DNA of 64,000 bases from Caballeronia sp. INDeC2 (GCF_023631325.1 NZ_JALQDG010000003.1:372001-436000), one strand, 5' to 3'; counted from the first letter of the stretch, positions 36,152-46,113 are shown. Numbers and translations: made by a program. Notes: generated by a model not told the origin, from the letters alone.

Positions 36152-36445
36152 GTGAAAAAGCTCGGTGGTTTGTTGGTTGCTGGTGCGCTCGGCGTCGGTT
36201 TTGTCAGTGCCGCGCAGGCGCATGTCTCGATTGGCGTGGGCATCGGGGTGCCGTCCTATCCGGTGTATGCGGCGCCGCCCGCGCCCGTCTATGTGGCTCC
36301 GCCGCAGCCGGTGTACGTCGCGCCGCCGCCGCCCGTCGTCTATGCGCCGCCGCCCGCCGTCGTCGTAGGCGGATACGGCTACTACGGCCGTCCGTACTAT
36401 CGGCATCACGGCTACTACCGTCATGGTCCGGGCTGGCGTTATTGA
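36152..36445 (+). CDS. Exported Pro/Tyr-rich small protein
   Basis: 97 residues from a GTG start with GGAGAA six bases upstream. Signal peptide MKKLGGLLVAGALGVGFVSA, cleavage near AQA-HVSIG. The mature part is a low-complexity series of tandem Pro/Val/Tyr units (APPAPVYVAPPQPVYVAPPP) followed by a Gly/Tyr/His/Arg-rich tail. Such proteins are common exported proteins of unknown function in Burkholderiaceae. An in-frame ATG at 36104 would remove the signal peptide from the N-terminus and is rejected. Confidence 0.75.
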   Translation: MKKLGGLLVAGALGVGFVSAAQAHVSIGVGIGVPSYPVYAAPPAPVYVAPPQPVYVAPPPPVVYAPPPAVVVGGYGYYGRPYYRHHGYYRHGPGWRY

Positions 36446-36466
36446 TCGGTCCAGTCGGCGAATCCG

Positions 36467-36498
36467 GAAGGCGATGCGAGCGTGCATCGCCTTCTTTC
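36467..36498 (+). terminator. Terminator after the Pro/Tyr-rich gene
   Basis: 11-bp stem GAAGGCGATGC/GCATCGCCTTC with a 6-base loop, followed by TTTCGTTT. Confidence 0.8.
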
Positions 36499-36570
36499 GT
36501 TTCAGGGCTTTTGAATTCGGCGACGGAACTGGGAGAATGGTGATTCCCTTCAACTCGCACGCCCACGCCG

Positions 36571-37536
36571 ATGTCCTCTCTTCCCGCCCCGACTTTCGAT
36601 GATGTCGCCGATGCCGCCCGGCGCATCGAAGGCGTCGCCCATCGCACGCCCGTCCTGACTTCGCGCACCGCCGACGCCATCGCGGGCGCGTCGCTCTTTT
36701 TCAAGTGCGAGAACTTCCAGCGCATGGGCGCGTTCAAGTTCCGCGGCGCGTACAACGCGCTCTCCCATTTCGACGACCGGCAACGCGCCGCGGGCGTCAT
36801 CACCTATTCGTCGGGCAACCACGCGCAGGCGATCGCGCTGTCTGCGAAGCTCGCCGGCATCCGCGCGACGATCGTGATGCCCGAGGACGCGCCCGCCGCG
36901 AAGATGGAAGCGACGCGCGGTTACGGCGGCGAAGTGATCACCTACGACCGCTACACGCAAAACCGCGAGGAAATCGGCCGCAAGCTGGCCGAAGAGCGCG
37001 GCATGACGCTGATCCCGCCTTACGATCATCCGCATGTGATCGCTGGGCAGGGCACGTCGGCGAAGGAACTGATCGAGGAAACCGGGCCGCTCGATTATTT
37101 GTTCGTGTGTCTGGGCGGCGGTGGCCTCATCGGCGGATGCGCGCTCGCGGCGGCGGCGCTGTCGCCGGACTGCAAGGTGATCGGCGTCGAGCCGGAAGCG
37201 GGTAACGACGCGCAGCAATCGCTCGCGCGCGGCGAAATCGTGCATATCGAAGTGCCGCGCACGATCGCCGATGGCGCCGCGTCCACGCATGTCGGCGAAT
37301 ACAACTTCCCGATCATCCAGCGTCACGTCGACCGGATCGTCACCGTCAGCGATGCGCAGTTGATCGAGACGCTGCGCTTCTTCGCGCAGCGCATGAAGAT
37401 GGTCGTCGAGCCGACCGGCTGTCTCGCGGCGGCCGCCGTGCTTCAAAAGGTCGTGCCGGTCGAAGGCAAGCGGGTCGGCGTGATCGTGTCGGGCGGCAAC
37501 GTCGATCTCGCGAAGCTGGCTCAGTTCGTCGCGTGA
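36571..37536 (+). CDS. PLP-dependent serine/threonine dehydratase or hydroxyaspartate ammonia-lyase-like enzyme
   Basis: 321 residues, fold-type II PLP enzyme without a C-terminal regulatory ACT domain. The PLP Lys is in GAFKFRGAYNAL near residue 53, SSGNHAQAIALSAKLAG follows, and the phosphate-binding GGGGLIGG is near 184. Members of this short group dehydrate L-threonine or L-serine, racemise serine, or cleave threo-3-hydroxyaspartate; I cannot choose among these from sequence. It is converging with the LysE-type gene. Confidence 0.88.
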   Translation: MSSLPAPTFDDVADAARRIEGVAHRTPVLTSRTADAIAGASLFFKCENFQRMGAFKFRGAYNALSHFDDRQRAAGVITYSSGNHAQAIALSAKLAGIRATIVMPEDAPAAKMEATRGYGGEVITYDRYTQNREEIGRKLAEERGMTLIPPYDHPHVIAGQGTSAKELIEETGPLDYLFVCLGGGGLIGGCALAAAALSPDCKVIGVEPEAGNDAQQSLARGEIVHIEVPRTIADGAASTHVGEYNFPIIQRHVDRIVTVSDAQLIETLRFFAQRMKMVVEPTGCLAAAAVLQKVVPVEGKRVGVIVSGGNVDLAKLAQFVA

Positions 37537-37546
37537 TGATGCATCG

Positions 37547-38215
37547 TCACGATGTCGCGTTGACGATCAAATCACGGTAGCCGTTGACGATCACGCTGTA
37601 CGCGAAGTACGCGAATAGCACCGCGGACATCACGTGGCACGCGCGCAGGAGTTGAGTTCCGGCGCGCTTTCTGCCGTGGCTCGCGAGCGTGCAGATGAAG
37701 ATCGTCCAGCCGAGTCCGCCGCAGAAGAACCCGATCAGAAACACGGACGCGGAGACGGTGCTCGTCGCGCCGGACTTCGCGATAAGCGCGCCGCCGACCG
37801 CCGCGAACCACAGAATCGCGCTCGGCGACGACACGGCGAGCAGGCATCCGCGCAAAAAGCTTTTCCAGTGCCCGGGGCGCGGCACGGCGAGATCCGCTTC
37901 CCCTTCGACGGGCGGCGCGGAAGCGGGATTGAGCGCCTCACGCGCCATCTTCCACGTCAAGACGAGCAGCACGATCGCGCCGCCGATCCACACGACCCAG
38001 CGCACCGCGGAAAACTGCAGCAGCGCGGACATCCCCGCGAGCGCGAGCATCGCGTAGACCAGATCGCCGAAACACGTCCCCAAGCCGAGCACGAGCCCCG
38101 GTTTGAAGCCGTGCGACAGCGCGAGCGAAATGATCGCGACGTTCGCGATTCCGATATCCAGACACAGCGACAGCGACAGAAAAAAACCGTCCGACAGCAA
38201 CGACCACGAATGCAT
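37547..38215 (-). CDS. LysE-type amino-acid exporter
   Basis: 222 residues, six transmembrane segments. N-terminal DGFFLSLSLCLDIGIANVAI and SHGFKPGLVLGLGTCFGDLVY follow the LysE/RhtB pattern, with a hydrophilic loop at about 95-118. It lies four bases after the asparaginase-like gene and is probably cotranscribed with it and ubiD. The substrate is not determined, although the neighbour suggests an amino acid. Confidence 0.85.
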   Translation of the reverse strand: MHSWSLLSDGFFLSLSLCLDIGIANVAIISLALSHGFKPGLVLGLGTCFGDLVYAMLALAGMSALLQFSAVRWVVWIGGAIVLLVLTWKMAREALNPASAPPVEGEADLAVPRPGHWKSFLRGCLLAVSSPSAILWFAAVGGALIAKSGATSTVSASVFLIGFFCGGLGWTIFICTLASHGRKRAGTQLLRACHVMSAVLFAYFAYSVIVNGYRDLIVNATS

Positions 38216-38219
38216 GTTT

Positions 38220-39215
38220 TTATTGATGGTTGTGAAGCGAGAAGCTCACGTCGAGACGGCCGGTCGGCACGTTCATCGTGTTGCGCGTCGGCGGATTGCG
38301 GAACGCGGCGAGCGCGTCGCGCTGCTGTTGTGTGCCGATGCCGAGCGTATCGAGCACATGGACGACGACCGCGTTGAGCACCGCTGTGTTGCCGTCCTCG
38401 ACCTTCACCGCGATGCCGATCGGACCTTGCTCGCGGCGCACGCCGATCGCATAGCTCGCATCCGCGCCGGTCTTGCCGACGAGCGCGCCGCCGAACGCCT
38501 GCATCAGCAGCGTGCAGAAGCGTCCTTCGCCGGCGACGAGTTCCGGATGCGACGTCATCGCGCGATGGATGCGCGCAAGCGGCGAGCCTTCCGGTGCGGC
38601 GGCGATCTTCATGAAGAGCCGCGCGAGACGGTCGAGCGGGAAGGCGGGCGTCGGCAGATTGCAGCCGTCGATGGCCCATTGCACGTCGTCGTCGGCGAGA
38701 TCGACGGCGCGCGCGACCGTGCGCTTCACGTGCGCCTGCAGCGGATGATCGGGCAGGTCGTAATCGACGAGCGGCGCGTTCATCGCCCGCGCGCCCGCGA
38801 GCATGCCGGCGTGCTTGCCGGAGCAGTTGCTGCACGCGGCGGTCGGCGTGAACTCGCGCCTGATCCAGTCCTTGTACACGGCATCCGAGATCGGCGGATG
38901 GCCGCCGCAGCGCAGATCGCTTTCGCTCGCGTTCGACTTGGCGAGCATCGCGAGCGCGCGCTCGACATGACGCGGCTCGCTGCTATGGGATCCGCACATC
39001 AGCGCGAGGTCTTCGTCGGTGAAACCGAAGCGCTCGAGCGCGCCCGTTTCGATGACCGCGAGCGCCTGCGCGGGCTTCGCCGCCGAGCGCGGCAACGTTA
39101 CGCGATGCGGATCGCCGAAGGAATGCACGAGGCGTCCGTTTGCATCGACGACGGCGACGTGCGCCGCGTGCGTGTTCTCGATGACATCGCCTCGATAAAG
39201 CGTCGCCGCGATCAT
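38220..39215 (-). CDS. Asparaginase family protein (Rhizobium-type, thermolabile)
   Basis: 331 residues of the asparaginase II (Rhizobium AnsA-like) family, unrelated to E. coli AnsB. Visible blocks are [20 protein letters not shown] near 33-52, [11 protein letters not shown] near 74-84, and [15 protein letters not shown] near 124-138 with the conserved Cys/Ser/Lys. It should hydrolyse L-asparagine to aspartate. The ATG overlaps the ubiD stop by four bases (39212-39215), so it is coupled to ubiD, an odd metabolic partner. Confidence 0.88.
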   Translation of the reverse strand: MIAATLYRGDVIENTHAAHVAVVDANGRLVHSFGDPHRVTLPRSAAKPAQALAVIETGALERFGFTDEDLALMCGSHSSEPRHVERALAMLAKSNASESDLRCGGHPPISDAVYKDWIRREFTPTAACSNCSGKHAGMLAGARAMNAPLVDYDLPDHPLQAHVKRTVARAVDLADDDVQWAIDGCNLPTPAFPLDRLARLFMKIAAAPEGSPLARIHRAMTSHPELVAGEGRFCTLLMQAFGGALVGKTGADASYAIGVRREQGPIGIAVKVEDGNTAVLNAVVVHVLDTLGIGTQQQRDALAAFRNPPTRNTMNVPTGRLDVSFSLHNHQ

Positions 39216-40810
39216 GATTTATCCAGTCCGATTTCAGTCCACAGCGCATCGACGCGACGCTTCACCGCTTCGTCCATGACGATCGGACGGCCCCATTCGC
39301 GATTCGTCTCACCGGGCCATTTGTTGGTCGCGTCGAGTCCCATCTTCGAGCCGAGGCCCGCGACCGGCGACGCGAAGTCGAGATAGTCGATCGGCGTGTT
39401 GTCGACCATGACGGTGTCGCGCGTCGGATCGACACGCGTCGTGATGGCCCAGATCACTTCCTTCCAGTCGCGCACGTTCACGTCTTCATCCACCACGACG
39501 ATGAACTTCGTGTACATGAACTGCCGCAGGAAGCTCCACACGCCGAACATCACGCGCTTCGCGTGGCCGGGGTAGCTCTTCTTCATCTGCACGATCGCCA
39601 TGCGATAGCTGCAACCTTCGGGCGGCAGATAGAAATCGGTGATCTCGGTGAACTGCTTCTGCAAGAGCGGCACGAACACTTCGTTGAGCGCGACGCCGAG
39701 CACCGCGGGCTCGTCGGGCGGCTTGCCGGTGTAGGTGGAATGGAACAGCGCGTCGCGGCGCATCGTGATTTTCTCGACGGTGAAGACCGGAAACCACTCC
39801 TGCTCGTTGTAATAGCCGGTGTGATCGCCGTACGGTCCTTCGAGCGCGTGCTCGTATCTCGCGGCGGCGGACGCCGATGGACGCGGCGGCGCGCCTTCGG
39901 GCGCGGGCGGCGGCGTACCGTCTTGCGGATAGATGAAGCCTTCGAGCACGATCTCGGCGCGCGCCGGCACCTGAAGCGCATCGACGTCCGGCGTCAGGCA
40001 CTTCGCGAGCTCGGTGCGCGAGCCGCGCAAGAGGCCCGCAAACTGATATTCGGACAACGAATCAGGCACGGGCGTCACGGCGCCGAGGATCGTCGCGGGA
40101 TCGGCGCCGAGCACGACGGCCACCGGATACGGCTTGCCGGGATTCGCGAGCGCGAACTCGCGGAAATCGAGCGCGCCGCCGCGATGCGCGAGCCAGCGCA
40201 TGATGAGCTTGTTGCGCCCAATGAGCTGCTGCCGATAGATGCCGAGATTCTGACGCGGCTTGTTCGGCCCGCGCGTGACGGTGAGACCCCAGGTGAGCAG
40301 CGGTCCGGCGTCGCCGGGCCAGCATGTCTGTATGGGCAGCCGACCGAGATCGACGTCCTTGCCTTCCCACACCACTTCCTGGCAAGGCGGCGCGCTCACC
40401 GACTTCGGCGCCATGTCCCACACGGCCTTCGCGAGCGAGAGGAGCTTGCCCGCGTCTTTCAGGCCCTTCGGCGGCTCGGGTTCCTTGAGCGCGGAGAGCA
40501 GCCTGCCGACATCGCGCAGCGAACCGAGCGCGGCGACGTCGCTGCCGAGGCTGACATCGGCGCCGCTCTGCGCCTCGGTTTCGATGCCCATGCCGAGCGC
40601 GACGCGCCGGGTCGTGCCGAACAGGTTGGCGAGCACGGGCATCGTGTGGCCGGTGGGCGCTTCGAATAGCAGCGCCGGCCCGCCCGTGCGCAACACGCGA
40701 TCCGAGACTTCGGTGATTTCGAGAACGGGGGAAACGGGCTGCCGAATGCGGCGCAATTCACCGAGCGCCTCGAGGCGGGCAGTGAAGTCGCGCAGATCTT
40801 TGTATTTCAT
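39212..40810 (-). CDS. ubiD: UbiD family prFMN-dependent decarboxylase (3-octaprenyl-4-hydroxybenzoate decarboxylase)
   Basis: Decarboxylates polyprenyl-4-hydroxybenzoate in ubiquinone synthesis using prenylated FMN from UbiX. 532 residues from ATG 40810 ([19 protein letters not shown]); the open frame to 40924 is a non-homologous extension. Typical segments are [46 protein letters not shown] (prFMN/Mn site) and the C-terminal [20 protein letters not shown]. No ubiX in the window. Confidence 0.94.
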   Translation of the reverse strand: MKYKDLRDFTARLEALGELRRIRQPVSPVLEITEVSDRVLRTGGPALLFEAPTGHTMPVLANLFGTTRRVALGMGIETEAQSGADVSLGSDVAALGSLRDVGRLLSALKEPEPPKGLKDAGKLLSLAKAVWDMAPKSVSAPPCQEVVWEGKDVDLGRLPIQTCWPGDAGPLLTWGLTVTRGPNKPRQNLGIYRQQLIGRNKLIMRWLAHRGGALDFREFALANPGKPYPVAVVLGADPATILGAVTPVPDSLSEYQFAGLLRGSRTELAKCLTPDVDALQVPARAEIVLEGFIYPQDGTPPPAPEGAPPRPSASAAARYEHALEGPYGDHTGYYNEQEWFPVFTVEKITMRRDALFHSTYTGKPPDEPAVLGVALNEVFVPLLQKQFTEITDFYLPPEGCSYRMAIVQMKKSYPGHAKRVMFGVWSFLRQFMYTKFIVVVDEDVNVRDWKEVIWAITTRVDPTRDTVMVDNTPIDYLDFASPVAGLGSKMGLDATNKWPGETNREWGRPIVMDEAVKRRVDALWTEIGLDKS

Positions 40811-41397
40811 CGATGGTCGAAATTGGACTCGAAGGCGCCGGAGCGCGAGGCTCGACGGCGGGACGGCTGCGCGCGAAGCGATTGTCGATTTTACCTGCGT
40901 CGGCGTCAGTGCGTTGGGGGACATTCAGCGAATTCCGCTGGAAATCGCCCGTGAGACGTAGTTTCCAGACGTTGAACACTGTTCAATATAACTGTAAGTA
41001 ATTGAAACACAAGTCTTTAGCATTGACGGATAATTAAACCCTGTTAGAATCCGTTGGAATCCATTGCAGGTTTTGAAACTTTTTACCTTCGCCTCAGGTC
41101 TGTCTGACGCAACATGCGTCGCCTGCGCCGTTCCTGCCCGGCGACTCATGGTGTTTGGTTGTCATTGCCGGCGTTTCTCGCGCCGGTTTTTCGCGTGGAA
41201 AGCCACGTGCGCATTGAGGGCATGAAGTTCGTGCCGCGCAGCCCGGCAGTTTTTTGCCGGATCGGCTTTCCAGACGGCGCATGCCGTATCCCCGATGCCG
41301 CTGACGCTTGCCGAGAGCGAGCGGTGTCTGATTTGCGCTCCGAATACGTGCTTTATTCGTATTCATCTGCGCAAATCATGCAACATTGGGAGTATCG
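40811..41397. other. Long intergenic/leader region upstream of lytic transglycosylase
   Basis: Divergent promoter region between ubiD (-) and the lytic transglycosylase gene (+). Around 40970-41075 it is AT-rich. From about 41057 the transcript leader would be about 340 nt and contains hairpins (GCCGGCG..CGCCGG near 41170, and CCGGCA/TGCCGG near 41249). A 95-codon open frame (41114-41401) overlaps the next ATG but lacks a ribosome binding site; I do not call it a gene. Confidence 0.45.
41023..41050 (+). promoter_or_regulatory. Sigma-70 promoter upstream of lytic transglycosylase
   Basis: TTGACG (41023-41028), 16-base AT-rich spacer, TAGAAT (41045-41050). The best-looking vegetative promoter in the window; predicted start near 41057. 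Confidence 0.65.
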
Positions 41398-42546
41398 ATG
41401 AACACTTCGGTTTGGTGGGGTTCCGACACCCGCGCCGCACAGTTCGTGCGCGTCGCGATACGTCGCGGACGCCGTTTGAGTCACCATGTCTTCGCGATGG
41501 TCGGTTGCGCCGCCGTCGTCAGCGCACTCGCACTGTGGTTGTTGCCCTCGTGGCGCACGAACTTTGCCGCAAGGATCATGCCTTTCGTGTCGGCTGCCGT
41601 TCAGGCAGGACCGGCGCGCCTGCTCGCGGGCCAGCCGCTGCCGCCCTTCTCGGCGGTCCATCGCGCGCCTGGCGACGCCGCGCTGGCGGTGAACGTCGCT
41701 GCGAACGCGGCTCCGTCGGATAGCGCCAAGGCGCCCGGCGCGGGCCCGTCGCTCGGCGCCGCCGCCAGCGACGACGCGAGCACGCATCAGCTCACTGGCG
41801 GCATCAGCCTCGCCGTGTCGCCCAACGGGCTCGATCCGCGCACCATGCCGTCTGTCGGCATGCTGGCGAGCATGATTCCGGCACAGCGCGTAGTCGCCGA
41901 CGCACGCGACGACCGTGTGCTCGTATCGACGCGTGAGCAGAAGCTCGTCTCGAACTTCATCGCGAGACGTTACCGCGTGGCGGAAGAGCCTGTCGCCGAG
42001 CTCGTGCGCGCCGCGTTCGACACGGGTCGCGAAGTCGGCCTCGATCCGCTTCTGCTGCTGTCCGTCATGGCGATCGAATCGGGCTTCAATCCCTACGCTG
42101 AAAGCGGCGTCGGCGCGCAGGGCCTGATGCAGGTGATGTCGAAGGTTCATTCCGACAAGTTCGAATACTTCGGCGGCTCGCATGCGGCGCTCGATCCGCT
42201 CGCGAACATCAAGGTCGGCGCGCTCGTGCTGAAGGATTGCATCGCGCGTGGCGGTTCGGTGGCGGGTGGCCTGCGCTATTACGTCGGTTCGACGACGCAG
42301 GACGACGGCGGTTACGGCGCAAAGGTGCTGGCCGAGCGTACGCGTCTGCGCGATGTCGCGCGCGGCCGCAACGTGCCGATCAACGCGCCGCAGGCGCCGG
42401 TTCAGGCTGCGCCGAAGCAGGTTCTGGCCTCGACCGCCGCGGACAAGCGCGTACACGTCACCATCGATTCGGCTAAGAAGTCGGCCGCGCAAGACGACGG
42501 CGACGGCGAGACGAAGCACGTCGCATCGGCGGAGTTCGGCGCTTAA
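41398..42546 (+). CDS. Membrane-anchored lytic transglycosylase (SLT domain)
   Basis: 382 residues from ATG 41398 with GGGAG seven bases upstream. An N-terminal hydrophobic segment (VFAMVGCAAVVSALALWLLP, about 31-50) acts as a signal anchor, and a low-complexity Ala/Pro linker follows. The SLT/lysozyme-like domain lies at about 205-325, with catalytic Glu in MAIESGFNPYAES and VGAQGLMQVM. It should cleave the MurNAc-GlcNAc bond of peptidoglycan to 1,6-anhydro products in the periplasm. The Lys-rich C-terminal tail is unstructured. Confidence 0.9.
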   Translation: MNTSVWWGSDTRAAQFVRVAIRRGRRLSHHVFAMVGCAAVVSALALWLLPSWRTNFAARIMPFVSAAVQAGPARLLAGQPLPPFSAVHRAPGDAALAVNVAANAAPSDSAKAPGAGPSLGAAASDDASTHQLTGGISLAVSPNGLDPRTMPSVGMLASMIPAQRVVADARDDRVLVSTREQKLVSNFIARRYRVAEEPVAELVRAAFDTGREVGLDPLLLLSVMAIESGFNPYAESGVGAQGLMQVMSKVHSDKFEYFGGSHAALDPLANIKVGALVLKDCIARGGSVAGGLRYYVGSTTQDDGGYGAKVLAERTRLRDVARGRNVPINAPQAPVQAAPKQVLASTAADKRVHVTIDSAKKSAAQDDGDGETKHVASAEFGA

Positions 42547-42568
42547 ATATTTCGTCGGACACAAAGAG

Positions 42569-42595
42569 AAAGGGCACCTTGCGGTGCCCTTTTTT
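42569..42595. terminator. Terminator between lytic transglycosylase and aminotransferase genes
   Basis: 10-bp stem AAAGGGCACC/GGTGCCCTTT with a TTGC loop and a T-run, between converging genes. Confidence 0.9.
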
Positions 42596-42613
42596 CGCTT
42601 CTGCGACTCGCTT

Positions 42614-43807
42614 TTATCGGCGGAACAGCGCGCCAAGCCGCTCGACCGCTTCTTCTAGCTTCGAATACGCCGTCGCATACGACAGACGGATGTAGCGCTC
42701 CGGCGCATGGAACCCGAAGTCCGCGCCCGGCACGAGCACAACGCCCGCGTCGTGGAGCATCGAGTGCGTGAGCGCGTCGCTGTTGCCGGCGGCGGGGTGA
42801 TGAACCGTCGTCGTATCGGCGTAGACGTAGAACGCGCCGTCGGGCACGACCGGCACGCCGAAGCCGAGCGAGCGCAGCGCCGGCACGATGTAATCGCGCC
42901 GCCGCTTGAATTCGAGGCGGCGCGCTTCGTAGATCGCGATCGTCTGCGGCTCGAAACACGCGAGCGCCGCGTGCTGCGCGAGCGCCGACGCACAGATGAA
43001 CAGGTTCTGCGACAGCTTTTCGACCGCGCTCACCATCGAGTGCGGCACGACGAGCCAGCCGAGCCGCCAGCCGGTCATGTTGAAGTATTTGGAAAAGCTG
43101 TTCACGGTGACGACGTCGTCGCCGAAGGAAAGGGCGGACACGGGTTTCGCGTCGTAGCTCAAGCCCTGATAGATCTCGTCGACGATCGTGAAGCCGCCGC
43201 GCGCGCGCACCGTGTCGACGATGCGCCGCAGTTCGTCCGGCTCGATCGACGTACCCGTGGGATTCGACGGCGACGCGAGCAGCACGCCGCGCGTGGCCGG
43301 TCCCCAGTTTTCGTCGACATGTTCCGCGGTCAACTGGAAGCGCTCGGCCGGACCGCTCGCGATGAGCACCGGCTTGCCATCCGCCGCTGACACGAAATGC
43401 CGGTTGCACGGATAGCACGGATCGGGCATCAGCACTTCGTCGCCGTTATCGACGAGCGCCATGCACGCGAGCAGCAGCGCCGCCGACGCGCCCGCCGTCA
43501 CGACGATGCGCTCCGGATCGACCGTCAGGCCGAACGTATCGCGATAATGCCGCGCGATCGCCTCGCGCAGCGGCGTGATGCCGAGCGCGTTGGTGTATTG
43601 CGTGACGCCGCGCTTCAACGCATCGGCGGCGGCGTGGATCACGGGCTCGGGCGCGGTGAAGTCCGGCTCGCCGATGCTCATGTGGATGACGTCGCGGCCC
43701 GCGCGCTCGAGCGCCTGCGCCTCTTTCATCAGCTCCATCACGTAGAACGGCTCGATCGCATCGACGCGCGACGCCAGCCGGACGAGCGGTTCCGCACCCT
43801 GGTTCAT
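42614..43807 (-). CDS. Class I/II PLP-dependent aminotransferase
   Basis: 397 residues, fold type I. The aspartate-aminotransferase-like blocks are MSIGEPDFTAPEPV (about 43-56), LASPSNPTGT (178-186) and the Schiff-base Lys K240 in NSFSKYFNMTGWRLGW. The substrate is probably aspartate, alanine or an aromatic/branched amino acid; sequence does not resolve it. The start is one base beyond the nusB stop codon, so it is the last gene of the rib-nusB operon. Confidence 0.9.
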   Translation of the reverse strand: MNQGAEPLVRLASRVDAIEPFYVMELMKEAQALERAGRDVIHMSIGEPDFTAPEPVIHAAADALKRGVTQYTNALGITPLREAIARHYRDTFGLTVDPERIVVTAGASAALLLACMALVDNGDEVLMPDPCYPCNRHFVSAADGKPVLIASGPAERFQLTAEHVDENWGPATRGVLLASPSNPTGTSIEPDELRRIVDTVRARGGFTIVDEIYQGLSYDAKPVSALSFGDDVVTVNSFSKYFNMTGWRLGWLVVPHSMVSAVEKLSQNLFICASALAQHAALACFEPQTIAIYEARRLEFKRRRDYIVPALRSLGFGVPVVPDGAFYVYADTTTVHHPAAGNSDALTHSMLHDAGVVLVPGADFGFHAPERYIRLSYATAYSKLEEAVERLGALFRR

Positions 43808-44245
43808 TTACGCTCCGCGTCCGCGCGCCTGCGCCTCTGTGGGACGCATCACGACGGCGAGCTTGTCGAGCACGCCGTTCACGTATTTGTAGCCGTCCGA
43901 GCCGCCGAAGGTTTTCGTCAGTTCGACCGCCTCGTTGATGACGACGCGATACGGCACGTCGATGTGATGCTTGAACTCGAACGCGGCGACCAGCAGCACC
44001 GCGCGCTCGACCGGCGACAACTGCTCGATCGGGCGGTCGAGGCACGGCTGCAACTGTTCGGACAGCGCCGCGGATTCCTTGATCACGCCATGCAGGATCG
44101 CATCGAGATGCGCCTGATCGGCCTTGTCGAAGCCTTGCGCGTTGCGCAGTTGCGCGTCGATTTCGCCGGCGGGCGCGCCCGACAGCAACCATTGATAAAG
44201 CCCTTGCGTCGCGAGTTCGCGCGAACGGCGTCGAGCGCTCTTCAT
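43808..44245 (-). CDS. nusB: Transcription antitermination factor NusB
   Basis: Binds boxA RNA with NusE(S10) in rRNA antitermination. 145 residues, all-helical. N-terminal [20 protein letters not shown] contains the Arg-rich RNA-binding start, and the C-terminal [30 protein letters not shown] is the NusB signature. The ATG overlaps the ribH stop by four bases, the classic ribH-nusB pair. Confidence 0.97.
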   Translation of the reverse strand: MKSARRRSRELATQGLYQWLLSGAPAGEIDAQLRNAQGFDKADQAHLDAILHGVIKESAALSEQLQPCLDRPIEQLSPVERAVLLVAAFEFKHHIDVPYRVVINEAVELTKTFGGSDGYKYVNGVLDKLAVVMRPTEAQARGRGA

Positions 44246-44751
44246 GCGCGGTCCTCGTCTTCTTCGTCTTCGTCTTCGTCATCGCCGTCGAGTTGCTCGA
44301 GCGCGACGGACAGATTCGCCATTTCGACCGCCACACGCGCGGCGTCGCGGCCCTTTTCCGTCATGCGCGCAACGGCCTGCTCGTCGTTTTCCGTCGTCAG
44401 CACGGCGTTCGCGACCGGAATGCCGAAATCGAGTGCGATGCGCGAGATGCCCGAGCCGCTTTCGTTCGACACGAGCTCGAAGTGATACGTCTCGCCGCGC
44501 ACGACGGCGCCGAGCGCGATCAGCGCGTCGAACTGGCCGGATTCCGCGAGCTTCTGCAGCGCGAGCGGAATTTCGAGCGCGCCCGGCACGGTGACCAGCA
44601 GCACGTCCTGGCCGATCACGCCGAGGCGCTCCAGCTCCTCGATGCACGCGTCGGCGAGGCCGTTGCACACCGGTTCGTTGAAGCGCGACTGCACGATGCC
44701 GATGCGCAAGCCGTCGCCGTCGAGGTTCGGCTGGTATTGTCCGATTTCCAT
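44242..44751 (-). CDS. ribH: 6,7-dimethyl-8-ribityllumazine synthase
   Basis: Condenses the RibB and RibD products to lumazine, the direct precursor of riboflavin. 169 residues. [15 protein letters not shown] near 17-31, [16 protein letters not shown] near 54-69 and [20 protein letters not shown] near 81-100 are the substrate-binding regions. The C-terminal tail is unusually acidic ([15 protein letters not shown]), made of Asp/Glu-rich repeats encoded by a near-tandem GAAGAC tract. Confidence 0.97.
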   Translation of the reverse strand: MEIGQYQPNLDGDGLRIGIVQSRFNEPVCNGLADACIEELERLGVIGQDVLLVTVPGALEIPLALQKLAESGQFDALIALGAVVRGETYHFELVSNESGSGISRIALDFGIPVANAVLTTENDEQAVARMTEKGRDAARVAVEMANLSVALEQLDGDDEDEDEEDEDRA

Positions 44752-44805
44752 GAATGAGGTCCTTCCCTTGGAATTGTGTGGAATAGGTTTGTGCGGCCGG
44801 CGGTC

Positions 44806-45969
44806 TCAGGCCGAGCGCAACTGGGTGATGGCGGTTTCCGTCGGCGCGGCGGTGGCGGGGCAGCCGGGCATCGGCACGAAGCCCGTCACTTCGAGCCCGT
44901 AGCCGGACATGCTGCCGAGCTTGCGCGGCGTCGCGAGCACTTCCATCTTGCCGACGCCGATATCGCGCAGAATCTGCGCGCCGATGCCGTAAGTCTTGAA
45001 GTCTATCGGGCGGCGCTTCAGCTCGGCCGCCTTGTCCTGCTGATCGAAGGCGCGAAACACGTCGACGAGATGCTCCTTCGTGTCGCCGCAATTGAGCATG
45101 ACGATCGCGCCGAGATCGCGCGCGGCGATCTCCTTCATCGCGGCGTCGATGGTCCAGGAGTGCGTCGACGAATCGATTTCGAGCAGATCGAGCACCGAGA
45201 GCGGCTCGTGCACGCGCACCGGCGTTTCGCGGTCGGGATGCGGCGTGCCGCGCACGAGCGCGATGTGCGGCGAGTGCGTCGGCTCGTCGCGATACAGCAC
45301 CGCGCGGAACGGGCCGTGCGCGGTCTGCATCGTGCGTTCGCAGACTTTCTCGATGATCGACTCGGTGCGGCTGCGATAGTGGATCAGATCGGCGATCGTG
45401 CCGATCTTGATGCCGTGCCGCTCGCCGAATTCGATGAGATCCGGCAGGCGCGCCATCTCGCCGTCGTCCTTGATGATCTCGCAGATAACAGCGGCGGGCG
45501 TAAGGCCCGCGAGCGCGGTCAGATCGCAGCCCGCTTCGGTGTGGCCGGCGCGCACGAGCACGCCGCCCGGCTGCGCCATGATCGGGAACACGTGGCCCGG
45601 CTGGACGATGTGCTCGGCACGCGCGTCGTGCGCGACCGCCGTGGCGATCGTCTTGGCGCGGTCCGAGGCGGAAATGCCGGTCGTCACGCCTTCGGCGGCT
45701 TCGATGCTCACCGTGAAGGCCGTGCCGTACTGCGTGCCGTTGCGATGCGTCATGAGCGGCAGGTTCAGTTGACGGCAGCGCTCCTGCGTGAGCGTGAGGC
45801 AGATCAGGCCGCGGCCGTGCTTCGCCATGAAGTTGATGGCTTCGGGCGTGACGAATTCGGCGGCGACCACGAGATCGCCTTCATTTTCGCGGTCTTCTTC
45901 GTCGACGAGGATCACCATCCGGCCGGCTTTAAGTTCAGCGATGATCTCAGGAGTGGAGGCGAGCGACAT
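44806..45969 (-). CDS. ribB: 3,4-dihydroxy-2-butanone-4-phosphate synthase with degenerate GTP cyclohydrolase II-like domain
   Basis: 387 residues in the RibBA layout. The N-terminal domain (about 1-205) is an intact DHBP synthase: [12 protein letters not shown] near 22-33, SASDRAKTI and [26 protein letters not shown]. The C-terminal domain keeps [18 protein letters not shown], but the GTP cyclohydrolase II zinc-Cys motif (CxxGDxxxSxRCDC type) is absent; at that place the sequence has [14 protein letters not shown]. It is therefore probably RibB only, and another gene should supply cyclohydrolase II. No FMN riboswitch was found upstream. Confidence 0.9.
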   Translation of the reverse strand: MSLASTPEIIAELKAGRMVILVDEEDRENEGDLVVAAEFVTPEAINFMAKHGRGLICLTLTQERCRQLNLPLMTHRNGTQYGTAFTVSIEAAEGVTTGISASDRAKTIATAVAHDARAEHIVQPGHVFPIMAQPGGVLVRAGHTEAGCDLTALAGLTPAAVICEIIKDDGEMARLPDLIEFGERHGIKIGTIADLIHYRSRTESIIEKVCERTMQTAHGPFRAVLYRDEPTHSPHIALVRGTPHPDRETPVRVHEPLSVLDLLEIDSSTHSWTIDAAMKEIAARDLGAIVMLNCGDTKEHLVDVFRAFDQQDKAAELKRRPIDFKTYGIGAQILRDIGVGKMEVLATPRKLGSMSGYGLEVTGFVPMPGCPATAAPTETAITQLRSA

Positions 45970-46113
45970 GATGACGTCCCGTGCGGGTCCGGTTTGGGGA
46001 AAGCGCGTATTTTACGCCACGGCCGATGGACAGTCGGTGAAATCGGCGGGCAGGCGGGCCGGAAGCCTTCGTTGCAAAACGAGCGGCCCGGCGCTGCGCC
46101 AAAGAGGCTCAGG

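Noticed and set aside
41114..41401. 95-codon open frame ending in an ATGA overlap with the lytic transglycosylase start
   Set aside because: No Shine-Dalgarno and an unconvincing Cys/Arg-rich product; treated as leader, although the overlap is noted in the findings.
45970..46113. Possible FMN riboswitch before ribB
   Set aside because: None of the conserved RFN-element blocks is present in this gap.
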